The notes: generated by a model from the sequence alone, not told the origin. Counted from the first letter of the stretch, positions 8,563 through 17,793 are shown. The stretch: 64,000 nucleotides of DNA from Falsiroseomonas sp051860665 (GCF_051860665.1 NZ_JBHYDM010000012.1:62001-126000), one strand, 5' to 3'. Numbers and translations are program-made.

Positions 8563-9624
8563 ATGAGAACCCTTGCCTTCGCGCGGCGCGCCGCGCTGAT
8601 GATCGGACTGGCGCTGGCCGCGGCACCCGCCCTGGCCGCCGATTTCCCGGCGCCACGCGACCATAGCTGGGTCGCGCGGGATTTCCGGTTCCATACCGGG
8701 GAGGTGATGCCGGAACTCCGCATCGGCTATACCACCGTCGGCGACCCCGGCGGCATCCCCGTGCTGGTGCTGCACGGCACCGCCGGCAATGCCCGCAACA
8801 TGCTGGTGCAGAGTTTTGCGGGCCAGCTGTTCGGCGAGGGTCAGCCGCTGGATGCGCGGCGGCACTTCATCATCATTCCGGACGCCATCGGCACAGGGCG
8901 AAGCAGCAAGCCCTCTGACGGGCTGCGCGGCGCCTTTCCGCGCTACAACTACGACGACATGGTGGACGCCCAGCACCGGCTGGTGACGGAGGGGCTCGGC
9001 ATTCCCCGTCTGCGGCTGGTGATCGGCAATTCCATGGGCGGCATGCATGCCTGGCTCTGGGGCACCAACTACCCCGAGGCGATGGACGCCATCGTGCCCA
9101 TGGCCTCCCAGCCCACCGAGATGTCGTCGCGCAACTGGATGATGCGGCGGCTGCTGGTGGAAAGCGTGCGGCGCGACCCCGGCTATGCCAATGGCTTCTA
9201 CACGCAGCAGCCGGCCTCGCTCGGCCTGGCGAATGTCGTCTACGCCACCGCCACCAATGGCGGCACGCTGAACCTGCAGAAGATCGCGCCGACGCGGGAG
9301 GCGGCGGACCGGCTGGTGGAGCAGCGCCTGGCCGCGCCGCCGCCGGCGGATGCCAATGATTTCGTCTATCAGTGGGATTCCTCGCGTGACTACAACCCGG
9401 CGCCGCGGCTGGAGCGCATCCGCGCGCAGGTGCTGGCGATCAATGCCGCGGATGACGAGCGCAATCCGCCGGAGACCGGGCTGATGCAGGCAGCGATGCA
9501 GCGCGTGGCGCATGGCCGGCTGCTCCTGATCCCGGCCAGCGCCGAGACGCTGGGCCATGGCACCACCAGCCAGGCCCGCTTCTGGGCGGAGGATCTGCGT
9601 GCCTTCCTGCGCAGCCTGGAATAG
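8563..9624 (+). CDS. Secreted alpha/beta hydrolase of the MetX (homoserine acetyltransferase)-like superfamily
   Basis: 353 residues with an N-terminal signal peptide (about residues 1-25, ending PALAA), so probably periplasmic. The alpha/beta-hydrolase core is recognisable: VLHGTAGNARNM for the oxyanion loop, VIGNSMGGMHAW for the nucleophile elbow with Ser at about 157, and a C-terminal GHGTT that should hold the catalytic His. The layout resembles MetX-like proteins, but the signal peptide rules out homoserine acetylation. A strong AGGAGG ribosome site precedes the ATG. Its likely job is ester or lactone hydrolysis; the substrate is unknown. Confidence 0.85.
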   Translation: MRTLAFARRAALMIGLALAAAPALAADFPAPRDHSWVARDFRFHTGEVMPELRIGYTTVGDPGGIPVLVLHGTAGNARNMLVQSFAGQLFGEGQPLDARRHFIIIPDAIGTGRSSKPSDGLRGAFPRYNYDDMVDAQHRLVTEGLGIPRLRLVIGNSMGGMHAWLWGTNYPEAMDAIVPMASQPTEMSSRNWMMRRLLVESVRRDPGYANGFYTQQPASLGLANVVYATATNGGTLNLQKIAPTREAADRLVEQRLAAPPPADANDFVYQWDSSRDYNPAPRLERIRAQVLAINAADDERNPPETGLMQAAMQRVAHGRLLLIPASAETLGHGTTSQARFWAEDLRAFLRSLE

Positions 9625-9630
9625 CCCGCC

Positions 9631-10962
9631 CTATTCCGCGACGCCCAGCGTGGCGTCCAGCTCCCGCCAATCGGGCGCGGTCGCGTCGAGCACGCGGCCG
9701 GCCCGCAGCACCACGCGGTCCGACTGCGGGCGGGAGAGCAGCTCTGTCATGAAGCGCGCGCCGTAGAGCACAAGGTCGGCGCTGGCGCCCGCGCGGATCG
9801 TGCCATGCTCCGCCGCGATGCCCATCGCCTCCGCCGGCCGCGCCGTGGCGGCGGCGGGCCAGCTCGCAAAGGGATGGTCGAGGTGGAGGATGCGGGCGGA
9901 TTCCCGGAACACCTCGGTCATGTCGAGGTCGCCATAGGCGTAGAAGGGGTCGCGCGTATTGTCGGAGGCGACGGAGACGCGGATGCCGGCCGCCTGCATC
10001 TCATGCACCAGAGTCACGCCACGCCAGCGCGGCGTGCGGTTCGCGACGCGGTCCTGCAGGTACATGTTGCACATCGGCAGCACGACGATGTCGATGCCGG
10101 CCTCCGCCACGCGGGCGATCGTCTCCCGCGCAAAATCCTCCGGCTGGATCGAGAGCGAGCAGCAATGGCCGCACTGGATCTTTCCGCGAAAGCCGCGCTT
10201 CAGGGCGGTCAGCGCGATCTCGCGCAGGGCGCGCGCGCCGGATTCGCCGGATTCATCGACATGCAGGTCGAGATCGAGGCCGCGCGCCTCGGCGAGTAAG
10301 AAGAAGTGGTCCAGCTCAGCCTGGAAGGATTCGGGCAGTGCGTCGTGGATGCCGCCGGTGTGGCGGGTGACCATGCCGAGCACGCCGCCGGCTTCCGCCA
10401 CGGTATCGGCCAGCGTCTCGCCATCCGGTCCGGCAAAGCGGTCGAGCGGGCAGATGGAGGACATCTGCAGGGCGATGCGCCCGGCCCAGGCCTCGCGCAG
10501 TTTTCGAAAAACGCGCCAGGTGGTCAGGCCATGCGGCAGGTAGGTGTCGAGATGGGTGCGGATGGCGACGGTGCCGTGCGCGTAGGCGCAGCGCAGCGCG
10601 AAATCCGCGCGGGCCTCGATATCGGCCTCGGACCAGGCGGCGCCGCGGTCGCCCATCACGGCGGTAATCGCGCCGGCGAAGTCGCCGGTCAGGTTGCGCG
10701 TGCGCGGCCAGATATGGCCCTTGTCGAGATGCGTATGCGCATCGACGAAGCCGGGCCAGACCTGACCGCCGCGCAGGTCGATGCCCGCCGGCGCGGTGCC
10801 GGGCGGGGCCAGCGCCGCGATGCGCCCGTGCGCGACCTGGATATCGAGGCGCAGCAGCCCATCCACATCCTGCGGCGCGTCGAACCCTTGCGTGAAGGCC
10901 GCATGCGCACGCGCGTTGCGCAGCCAGTAGCTGGGACCAATGGACGAAAACTCGGCCCTCAT
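9631..10962 (-). CDS. Cytosine deaminase-like amidohydrolase
   Basis: 443 residues, amidohydrolase superfamily, CodA-like branch. Metal ligands are visible in GFVDAHTHLDKGH near residue 75, HVDESGESGARALREIA in the middle and VASDNTRDPFYAYGD, the C-terminal Asp motif. It would hydrolyse an exocyclic amino group or ring amide of a pyrimidine-like or N-heterocyclic compound. It is the last gene of a four-gene operon behind an NMT1-type ABC importer, and its ATG overlaps the permease stop (ATGA). Import plus deamination of the same heterocycle is the natural reading. True cytosine specificity is not certain, because the second His motif (QCGHCCSLS) differs from E. coli CodA. Confidence 0.85.
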   Translation of the reverse strand: MRAEFSSIGPSYWLRNARAHAAFTQGFDAPQDVDGLLRLDIQVAHGRIAALAPPGTAPAGIDLRGGQVWPGFVDAHTHLDKGHIWPRTRNLTGDFAGAITAVMGDRGAAWSEADIEARADFALRCAYAHGTVAIRTHLDTYLPHGLTTWRVFRKLREAWAGRIALQMSSICPLDRFAGPDGETLADTVAEAGGVLGMVTRHTGGIHDALPESFQAELDHFFLLAEARGLDLDLHVDESGESGARALREIALTALKRGFRGKIQCGHCCSLSIQPEDFARETIARVAEAGIDIVVLPMCNMYLQDRVANRTPRWRGVTLVHEMQAAGIRVSVASDNTRDPFYAYGDLDMTEVFRESARILHLDHPFASWPAAATARPAEAMGIAAEHGTIRAGASADLVLYGARFMTELLSRPQSDRVVLRAGRVLDATAPDWRELDATLGVAE

Positions 10963-11819
10963 CGGCGTTCCTTCATCGCGCTCTCATGCCAGTGGCGCAG
11001 CGCCAGGTGGGAGATCAGGCTCATCGCCAGGAAAATCGCGATGCCGGTCAGCGACACCAGCACCAGCGCCGCAAACATCTTCGGGATCTGCAGCTGGTAG
11101 CCCGCCTCCAGGATGCGGTAGGCGAGGCCGGAGGCGCGGCCGCCGGTGCCGGCGACAAATTCCGCGACGATCGCGCCGATCAGCGCCAGCCCGCCCGAAA
11201 TGCGCAACCCCGCGAGGAAATAGGGCATGGCCGTCGGCAGCCGCAGATGCCGCAGCACCTGCCAGCGGCTGGCGCGGTACAGGCGGAACAGATCCGTCAG
11301 GTTCTGGTCCGCACTGTTCAGGCCCAGCGTGGTGTTCGACAGGATCGGGAAGAAGGCGACGATCCAGGCGCAGATCAGCAGCGCGATGCGGATATCGTCC
11401 ACCCAGATGATGATCAGCGGCGCGATCGCCACCACCGGCGTGACCTGCAGGATCACCGCATAGGGAAACAGCGACAGCTCGATGATCCGCGACTGCGCGA
11501 AGAGCACCGCCAGCGCCAGCCCCAGCACCGCGGCCACCGCCAGGGCGGCGAAGGTGATCTGCAGCGTGATGAGCAGCGAGACGGAGAGCGAGGGCCATTC
11601 GCGGATCAGCGTCTGGAACACCGCGACGGGCCCGGGCAGCAGATAGGGCGGAATCTCGTTGATCCGCACCAGGGCTTCCCAGCCGGCCAGCGCCAGCAGC
11701 CCGATCAGCGTCGGCGCCAGGATGCGCAGCCAGGCCTCGGTGGTCAGTCCGAAATGGCGCGGGGCGCGGTCCTGCAAGGGTGCGTCGGCGGCCTCGTTGG
11801 ACGACAGGACGACGCTCAT
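10959..11819 (-). CDS. ABC transporter permease (SsuC/TauC/ThiX family)
   Basis: 286-residue inner-membrane permease with about six helices. The cytoplasmic EAA-type coupling loop can be placed in the segment DLFRLYRASRWQVLRHLRLP, followed by GLRISGGLALIGAIVAEFV, typical of nitrate/sulfonate/pyrimidine-type importers. The ATG at 11819 overlaps the ATPase stop (ATGA); upstream in-frame codons would run into the ATPase gene. It works with the ATPase at 11816 and the receptor at 12603. Confidence 0.92.
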   Translation of the reverse strand: MSVVLSSNEAADAPLQDRAPRHFGLTTEAWLRILAPTLIGLLALAGWEALVRINEIPPYLLPGPVAVFQTLIREWPSLSVSLLITLQITFAALAVAAVLGLALAVLFAQSRIIELSLFPYAVILQVTPVVAIAPLIIIWVDDIRIALLICAWIVAFFPILSNTTLGLNSADQNLTDLFRLYRASRWQVLRHLRLPTAMPYFLAGLRISGGLALIGAIVAEFVAGTGGRASGLAYRILEAGYQLQIPKMFAALVLVSLTGIAIFLAMSLISHLALRHWHESAMKERR

Positions 11820-12610
11820 TCTTCCATGGCCCTGTGCAGTGCTTCGGAGATATGACGGCAATGCGCCGCGTAATCGGCAGAGGTCCGGAAGGCCTCGCCG
11901 CGCGGATGCGGCGCATCGACGCAGAGATCCTCCACCACCCGCCCGGGCCGTGCCGCCATCACCACCACGCGGCGGGAGAGGTAGACGCTCTCGAAGACCG
12001 AATGCGTGACGAAGACGGCGGTGAAGCGCTCCTGCTGCCACAAGGTCAGCAAATCGTTGTTCAGCTTGTGGCGAGTGATCTCGTCGAGGGCGGCGAAGGG
12101 CTCGTCCATCAGCAGCAGCCGCGGCTTGGTGGCCAGCGCGCGGGCGATGGAGACGCGCATCTTCATCCCGCCCGAGAGCGCGCGCGGATAGCTGTTCTCG
12201 AACCCCGCCAGCCCGACCGCGGCCAGGGCCTCGCGCGCGCGGCGTTCCGCCAGGTAGCGCGCCATGCCGGACAGCCGCATCGGCAGCATCACGTTGCGCA
12301 GGGCGGTCGCCCAGGGCATCAGCGTCGGCTCCTGGAAGACGAAGCCGATATCGCCGGTCTCGCCGCCGCCCGCCATCTCCACCCGGCCGGAGGAAGGCGG
12401 GATCAGCCCCGCCATCATCCGCAGCACGGTGGACTTGCCGCAGCCGGAGGGGCCGAGCAGCGAGACGAAATCCCCTCGCGTCACCGAAAGATCCACGCCG
12501 CGCACAGCCAGCGTGCCATTGGCATAGCGCTTGGTGACGCCTTCCAGCGAGATGACGGAGGCCGGCCCCTTCGGCTCCGTCACCGGCGCGATGGGCAGGG
12601 CCTCAGGCAA
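11816..12610 (-). CDS. ABC transporter ATPase (SsuB/TauB/ThiZ family)
   Basis: 264-residue nucleotide-binding subunit. Walker A is GPSGCGKST, the Q-loop is FQEPTLMPW, the signature is LSGGMKMRVSIARAL and Walker B is LLLMDEPFAALD, so it should be active. The start appears to be TTG at 12610, eight bases inside the preceding receptor gene; no ATG or GTG lies before the first conserved strand (SLEGVTKRY). Its operon is receptor, ATPase, permease, cytosine-deaminase-like enzyme. Confidence 0.9.
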   Translation of the reverse strand: MPEALPIAPVTEPKGPASVISLEGVTKRYANGTLAVRGVDLSVTRGDFVSLLGPSGCGKSTVLRMMAGLIPPSSGRVEMAGGGETGDIGFVFQEPTLMPWATALRNVMLPMRLSGMARYLAERRAREALAAVGLAGFENSYPRALSGGMKMRVSIARALATKPRLLLMDEPFAALDEITRHKLNNDLLTLWQQERFTAVFVTHSVFESVYLSRRVVVMAARPGRVVEDLCVDAPHPRGEAFRTSADYAAHCRHISEALHRAMEE

Positions 12611-13622
12611 GGCCGACGCGCTTGTTCACGAATTCCAGACTATAGGCGCGCGCATAGTCGAGCCCCTGCGGATAGCGGCCGACATCGCGCATGCCCTCGT
12701 AGAAGGACTTCCACCGCGCATCCGTCATGGCGCCGATGCCGAGCTGCAGCGAATCGCCGGAATGCACGATGCCGGCCTCGTTCATCACGCGGATCGCATA
12801 GGCGATCTTGGCGTCGTCCATCTCGGGATTGTCGCGCTTGATGGCGGCGTTCGCGGCGCCGATGTCCTCGGCCTTCATATAGGCGGCCCAGCCCTCGATC
12901 GTCGCATTGACGAAGCGCTGCACCAGGTCCTTCTTCTCCGCCACCATGCGGCGGGAGACGTCGATGGTGGTCTGGTAGTTCTGGTAGCCGGCATCGGCGA
13001 TCAGGAAGACCTTGGGCGTCGCGCCGGCCTGCTGCGCGGCGAAGGGCTCGGAGCTGATGAAGCCCTGCTGGATCGCCATGCGATCCGCCATGAAGGGGCC
13101 GACATTGAAGGTATAGGGCCGGATCTGCTCATCGGTGAAGCCGAACTTCGCCTGCAGGAAGGGCCAGTAGGTGACGCGGCCGGAGGCGCCGATCAGGATC
13201 GGGCGGCCCTTCATATCCTCGAAGGAATTGATGCCATTGCCCGCATGCGTCATCAGCACCTGCGGGTCCTTCTGCATGATGGCGCCGATGGTCAGGAAGG
13301 GCAGGTTTTCCCGCACATAGTTCAGCGCCTGGAAGCCGTTGGACATGATGAAGTCCACGCGGCCCGCGAGCAGCAGCTGCGCCGGGTTCTGCTGCGGCCC
13401 GCCCATGCGGATTTCGCAGTCGATGCCGTGGCGGCGATAGATGCCGGCGGCGACCGCCTGGTAGTAGCCGCCATGCTCGGCCTGGGCCCGCCAGTTGGTC
13501 TGGAAGGAGACCTTGTCCAGCGTCTGCGCCAGCGGCACCCGCGCGCCGGGCACCGCGGCCAGTGCCAGGCCGATGCCGCCCGTCAGCAGGGCGCGCCGTT
13601 CCATCCGATACCGTGTCCGCAT
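12603..13622 (-). CDS. ABC transporter substrate-binding protein (NMT1/THI5-like, ThiY-type)
   Basis: 339-residue periplasmic receptor with a signal peptide (about residues 1-33, RRALLTGGIGLALAA). The mature N-terminus VSFQTNWRAQAEHGGYYQAVAAG is the NMT1/THI5 signature found in receptors for thiamine-type pyrimidines and similar compounds. An AGGAGGG ribosome site sits seven bases before ATG 13622. It is the first gene of the operon, transcribed away from the spermidine/iron-type importer at 13887. Linkage to a cytosine-deaminase-like enzyme suggests that the ligand is a pyrimidine or related N-heterocycle (inference). Confidence 0.9.
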   Translation of the reverse strand: MRTRYRMERRALLTGGIGLALAAVPGARVPLAQTLDKVSFQTNWRAQAEHGGYYQAVAAGIYRRHGIDCEIRMGGPQQNPAQLLLAGRVDFIMSNGFQALNYVRENLPFLTIGAIMQKDPQVLMTHAGNGINSFEDMKGRPILIGASGRVTYWPFLQAKFGFTDEQIRPYTFNVGPFMADRMAIQQGFISSEPFAAQQAGATPKVFLIADAGYQNYQTTIDVSRRMVAEKKDLVQRFVNATIEGWAAYMKAEDIGAANAAIKRDNPEMDDAKIAYAIRVMNEAGIVHSGDSLQLGIGAMTDARWKSFYEGMRDVGRYPQGLDYARAYSLEFVNKRVGLA

Positions 13623-13886
13623 CGTCGATCCCTCCTAGCCCTCGCGGCGGCCCCGTGCCGCAACCGATATTGTATCAAGTGCGGCAGGTCGCAGCGGCAA
13701 GGGGGCAAGGGCCGCCGGCCCGCGGGAGATGAGACCTGCGAGACGCTCATCCGCCCAAATCCTGCCCCTTCCGGCGCCTGATGCCTATTTCAAGTGCAAT
13801 CTTGCCGCCCTGCCTGGCCCCGACGCCCAGCTTCAGGGCCCTCCCCCGCCCTGGCGCCGTGGCACCGGGTTTGCCAGACTGGGCGG
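13623..13886. promoter_or_regulatory. 264-base divergent intergenic region between two ABC importer operons
   Basis: No gene is visible. This gap must hold the promoters for the minus-strand NMT1-type operon and the plus-strand importer operon. The only AT-rich patch is CGATATTGTATCAAGT at 13665-13680. It contains TTGTATCAA (13670-13678), a near-palindrome of the kind bound by GntR/FadR-type regulators and usable as a -10-like region in either direction. No convincing -35/-10 pair was found. Confidence 0.4.
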
Positions 13887-14969
13887 GTGACAGACCCTCA
13901 GCCCCATCTTCGCCTCGACCGGTTGACCAAGCGCTACGGCGCCCATGCCGCGGTCGATGGCGTCTCGCTTTCCGTCGCGCGCGGCGAATGCATCGCTCTC
14001 CTCGGCCCCTCCGGCTGCGGCAAGACCACCACGCTGCGGCTGGTGGCCGGCTTCATCCTGCCGGATGAGGGGCATATCCTGCTGGACGGCAAGGCGATCG
14101 AGCGCGCGCCACCGCATCGCCGGCAGATCGGCATGGTCTTCCAGAACTACGCGCTGTTCCCGCACCTGACCGCCGCCGGCAATGTCGCCTTCGGCCTGGA
14201 GATGCGCAACGTGAACCGCGCCGAGCGCGACCGCCGCGTGACGGAGGCGCTGGCCATGGTGGGCCTGGCGCATCTGGCGGATCGCTACCCCGCGCGCATG
14301 TCCGGTGGCCAGCAGCAGCGCGTCGCCCTCGCGCGCGCCCTGGTGATCCGCCCGGAACTGCTGCTGCTGGACGAGCCGCTCTCCAACCTCGATGCCGGGC
14401 TGCGCGTGGAAATGCGGGAGGAGATCGCGCGCCTGCGCGACGCCGCCGGCATCACCACGCTGTTCGTGACGCATGACCAGGAGGAGGCGCTGGCGCTGGC
14501 CGACCGCGTGGCCGTGATGGATCGCGGCCGCATCGTGGAATGCGCCGCGCCGACGGAGCTGACGGAACGCCCGCGGCACCTCTTCACCGCGGGCTTCCTG
14601 GGCGCGCGCAGCGTGCTGGCTGGCCGCGCGGAGGATGGCGCCTTCCGGACGGAGGGTGGCGTCACCCTGCCGCTGCCGGCGGATGCCCCCGCCCGGCCCA
14701 GCCACCTGGTGCTGCGCGCCGCGCGCCTCGCGCTGCGGCCAGCTGAGAGCACCGACGCCTATCTGGCGCTGCCCGCGGTGGTGGAGGCGGCGACGCGCCT
14801 CGATGACAGCATCCATTACGAGGTCTCGGTCGGGCCGCATCGCCTGCGCGTGCACCGGCCGAGCCATGAGCCTGCCTTCCCGCCCGGTGCCGTCGTGACA
14901 CTTGCCGCGCCGCCCGAGGCGATCGCCTGGATCGAAGACTTCAACGCCACGACCGGAGCCCTGCCATGA
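13887..14969 (+). CDS. ABC transporter ATPase (PotA/FbpC-like)
   Basis: 360-residue ATPase with an N-terminal nucleotide-binding domain (about 1-235) and a C-terminal TOBE-type regulatory domain. Walker A is GPSGCGKTT, the Q-loop FQNYALFPHL, the signature MSGGQQQRVALARAL and Walker B LLLLDEPLSNLD. The FQNYALFPHLT sequence is characteristic of the polyamine/iron/sugar importer class. GTG 13887 was taken as the start because the family begins a few residues before the first strand (LRLDRLTKRYG). It ends in an ATGA overlap with the receptor gene, and the fused permease follows. Confidence 0.9.
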   Translation: MTDPQPHLRLDRLTKRYGAHAAVDGVSLSVARGECIALLGPSGCGKTTTLRLVAGFILPDEGHILLDGKAIERAPPHRRQIGMVFQNYALFPHLTAAGNVAFGLEMRNVNRAERDRRVTEALAMVGLAHLADRYPARMSGGQQQRVALARALVIRPELLLLDEPLSNLDAGLRVEMREEIARLRDAAGITTLFVTHDQEEALALADRVAVMDRGRIVECAAPTELTERPRHLFTAGFLGARSVLAGRAEDGAFRTEGGVTLPLPADAPARPSHLVLRAARLALRPAESTDAYLALPAVVEAATRLDDSIHYEVSVGPHRLRVHRPSHEPAFPPGAVVTLAAPPEAIAWIEDFNATTGALP

Positions 14970-16009
14970 CGACCGCCCTCACCCGCCGTGGCCTGCTGGC
15001 CACAGCCGCCCTCGCCGCGCCCGCCATCTGGGGCCGCGATGCCGTCGCGCAGATCCGCCGCGGCGATGAGCTGACGGTGGGCATCTGGGGCGGCGTGCAG
15101 GAACGCATCACGCGGCAGTATTGCGTGGAGCCGCTGGAGCGGCAGCACGGCGTGAAGATCAACTATATCCTGGGCGGCACGCCGGAACGCCGCGCGCGCG
15201 CCTATGCGGAGCGGGGCCGGCCCTCCTTCGACCTGCTCTATCTGAACATCTTCGAAAGCCGCCAGGCGGTGAAGGACGGCGTGACGCTCGCGCCTTCCGC
15301 CAATGTGCCGAATTTCGAGCATCTGTACCCGCTCGCGCGCATCGGCGGCTATGGCGTGGCCTTCAACCCCGTCACCATCGTCTATGACCGCCGGCGGGTT
15401 TCCGCGCCGATGACTTCCTGGAAGGATTTCTGGCGCGACGACCTGAAGGGCAAGGTGATCTGGCCGACCTATCCGGGCGCGCAGGGCACCGCCGGCCTGC
15501 TGATGGCGGCCAAGGTCTGGGGCGGGTCGGAGAACGACATCGACCCCGCCTTCCGCAAGATCGCGGAGCTGAAACCCTTCGCCGCGATCCAGGGCAGCCA
15601 GGACCAGCTCTATGGCATGTTCGACCAGCAGGTCGGCGCCGCCAGCGTCGAATTCGGCAGCTTCACGCGCACCTATGCGGAAAGCCGCAACCCGAACATC
15701 GTCATCGCCGAACCCAGCGAGGGCCAGGCGGTCGCCGCGAACTACGCCTGCATCACCGCGGGCACGCGCAACCAGGCGCTGGCGGAGGCCTTCGTCAATC
15801 TGCACCTCAGCCCGGAATGCCAGAAGGCCTATGCGGAGCAGACCTACTACAGCCCCACCATCCGCAACATCACCCTGCCGCCGGAGCTCGCCGCCAAGCT
15901 GGTGATGGGGGAGGAGGCGGTCTCCAAGCTGATCGACTTCGACTGGGATGTGGTGATCCGCAACCAGGCCCGCTGGTCCAGCCGCTTCACCCGCGAGATC
16001 GCGGGCTGA
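14966..16009 (+). CDS. ABC transporter substrate-binding protein (PotD/FbpA-like)
   Basis: 347-residue periplasmic receptor of the family 1 extracellular solute-binding type. It begins with a twin-arginine-like signal (LTRRGLLATAALAAPAIW, cleavage near VAQ) and continues GDELTVGIWGGVQERI. The segments YGVAFNPVTIVYDRRRV and WKDFWRDDLKGKVIWP match spermidine/putrescine- and iron-type receptors. It is co-translated with the ATPase. A polyamine ligand is attractive because a polyamine biosynthesis block lies at 28051-32199, but iron or an organic cation is equally possible. Confidence 0.88.
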   Translation: MTTALTRRGLLATAALAAPAIWGRDAVAQIRRGDELTVGIWGGVQERITRQYCVEPLERQHGVKINYILGGTPERRARAYAERGRPSFDLLYLNIFESRQAVKDGVTLAPSANVPNFEHLYPLARIGGYGVAFNPVTIVYDRRRVSAPMTSWKDFWRDDLKGKVIWPTYPGAQGTAGLLMAAKVWGGSENDIDPAFRKIAELKPFAAIQGSQDQLYGMFDQQVGAASVEFGSFTRTYAESRNPNIVIAEPSEGQAVAANYACITAGTRNQALAEAFVNLHLSPECQKAYAEQTYYSPTIRNITLPPELAAKLVMGEEAVSKLIDFDWDVVIRNQARWSSRFTREIAG

Positions 16010-16031
16010 ATTTTCCCAGGGCGCTTGGCTG

Positions 16032-17735
16032 ATGCAGGATTCCCCCCGCGCGGGCTGGTTGGCCGCGCCCTATGTGCTGTGGTTGCTGGCGGCCTTCGCG
16101 GCGCCGCTGGGTGCGGTCGCGCTGCTTTCCGTGCAGGAGAGCAGCGAGATCTTCGCGCCCATCTCGCTCTGGCCCTCCGCCACCCAGTATCAGGAGGTAC
16201 TGGGCGACCCCTTCTTCCTGCGGCTGCTGCTGAACACCGCGCTGCTGGGCTTCGCGGTGGCGGGCGCCTCCGCCCTGCTCGCCTATCCCCTGGCGCTCTG
16301 GCTGACGCGGCTTTCGCCGCGCGCGAAACCCTTCGGGTTTGCCATCATCCTGGTGCCGCTGCTGACCAATGTGGTGGTGCGTTCGCTCGGCATCATCCTT
16401 CTATTGGCGCCGCGCGGCGTCGTATCCAATGCCGTGCAGGCCCTGGGCTTTCCGCCGCTGAACCTGCTCTTCGGCTGGTTCGCCGTGGGGCTTTCGCTGG
16501 TGCAGGTTTTCCTGCCCTATATGGTCCTCGCGCTGTACGATGTTCTGGACGGGCAGGAGAAGCGGCTGGAGGAGGCGGCGGCCGGCCTCGGCGCCGGGCC
16601 GGCGCTGCGCTTCTGGCGGGTGATCTTTCCCCTCTCCCTGCCCGGGCTGCGCGGCGGGCTGACGCTGGTCTTCCTGATGGCCTCCACCGCCTATGTCTCC
16701 GCGACGCTCGTCGGCGGGCGCAAGGTGCAGGTCACCGGCATGGTGGTGCTGCGGGAGGGGATGGAGATCCTGAACTACCCGCTCGCCTCCGCGCTGGCCA
16801 TGCTGATGCTGGCCACCTCAGTCCTCGTCACCTTCCTCTTCGCCCGCGGCATCGGCCGGCTGACACCCTGGGTGGATGCGCGGCCGCCGAGACGCTGGCC
16901 AGGCCTTCCGCCGAGGCTGCGTCGCGGCCTGGTGTCGGTGGCGGAGGCGCTGGCGCCCTTCGTCTCGCGCTTCCTGCTGCTGGCGGCGATCGCCATCCTG
17001 CTCTTCCCGCTGCTGCTGGTGGCTGTCGCCTCCGTCAACGACACGCCGCAGGCGACCGTCGCGCAATTCGCGGGCTTCACCTGGAAGTGGTATGCGGCGG
17101 TGCTGCAGAACGAGCGCTATCTCTCGGATGCCTGGACCAGCCTGCAGATCGCGATCTGCTGCGTCGTCATCTCCCTCGCCCTCGCCTTGCCCGCCGCCTT
17201 CGCGCTGGTGCGCGCCGGCTTCGCGGGGAAGGAAGCGGTGGGCGCCTTCCTGATGCTGCCGCTGGCCCTGCCCGGCATCGCCATCGGCCTCGGCATGCTG
17301 CGGCTGCTGCAATGGTTCAACCAGGTGCCGCCCTTCCTCGGCGTGCTGGCGGTGCATGTGGTGCTGGTCACGCCCTTCATGCTGGCGCTGCTGCGCGCCT
17401 CCGTGGCGCAGTTGGATCGCGGGCTGGAGGAAGCCGCCGGCGGGCTCGGCGCGACGCCATCGCGGGTCTTCCGCCGCGTCATCCTTCCGCAACTCGCGCC
17501 GGGCATCGCCGTCTCCTGCGTCATCGGCTTCCTGCTGTCCTTCGGCGAGGTCACCGTCACCGCCTTCCTCACCACCGCGCGGCTGCAGACCCTGCCGGTG
17601 CGCATCTATGCCGAGGCGACCTTCAGCCTGGAGAATACGGTGAACGCCATCTCCACCATCTTCATCCTGGTGACGGTGGCGCTGCTGATCCTGGTGAACC
17701 GGCTGATGCCGCTCGACCGCGTCTGGAAGCGTTAG
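16032..17735 (+). CDS. Fused two-domain ABC transporter permease (PotB-PotC-like)
   Basis: 567-residue membrane protein containing two complete permease domains. Each half carries its own EAA coupling loop: EEAAAGLGAGPALRFWRVIF at about residue 180 and EEAAGGLGATPSRVFRRVIL at about residue 470. About twelve membrane helices can be counted, with a basic linker (RPPRRWPGLPPRLRRG) between the halves. This makes a single-chain pseudo-dimer, as in FbpB-type iron permeases, instead of separate PotB and PotC. It completes the operon ATPase, receptor, permease, lying 22 bases after the receptor. The same arrangement is known for iron, thiamine and some polyamine or opine importers. Confidence 0.9.
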   Translation: MQDSPRAGWLAAPYVLWLLAAFAAPLGAVALLSVQESSEIFAPISLWPSATQYQEVLGDPFFLRLLLNTALLGFAVAGASALLAYPLALWLTRLSPRAKPFGFAIILVPLLTNVVVRSLGIILLLAPRGVVSNAVQALGFPPLNLLFGWFAVGLSLVQVFLPYMVLALYDVLDGQEKRLEEAAAGLGAGPALRFWRVIFPLSLPGLRGGLTLVFLMASTAYVSATLVGGRKVQVTGMVVLREGMEILNYPLASALAMLMLATSVLVTFLFARGIGRLTPWVDARPPRRWPGLPPRLRRGLVSVAEALAPFVSRFLLLAAIAILLFPLLLVAVASVNDTPQATVAQFAGFTWKWYAAVLQNERYLSDAWTSLQIAICCVVISLALALPAAFALVRAGFAGKEAVGAFLMLPLALPGIAIGLGMLRLLQWFNQVPPFLGVLAVHVVLVTPFMLALLRASVAQLDRGLEEAAGGLGATPSRVFRRVILPQLAPGIAVSCVIGFLLSFGEVTVTAFLTTARLQTLPVRIYAEATFSLENTVNAISTIFILVTVALLILVNRLMPLDRVWKR

Positions 17736-17760
17736 CGCCCCGAAAAAAGATTGCGCCTCC

Positions 17761-17793
17761 TGTCGAAATGACTGAGGTCCGGGTGTCTTCGTC
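17761..17793 (+). promoter_or_regulatory. Candidate ECF42-type promoter
   Basis: TGTCGA at 17761-17766 matches the -35 element reported for ECF42 sigma factors. About 17 bases later lies TGTCTTCGTC (17784-17793), where the -10 element is expected. It is about 70 bases upstream of the DGPF gene that is co-transcribed with an ECF42-type sigma factor, so it would give autoregulation. The match was made by eye only. Confidence 0.5.
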
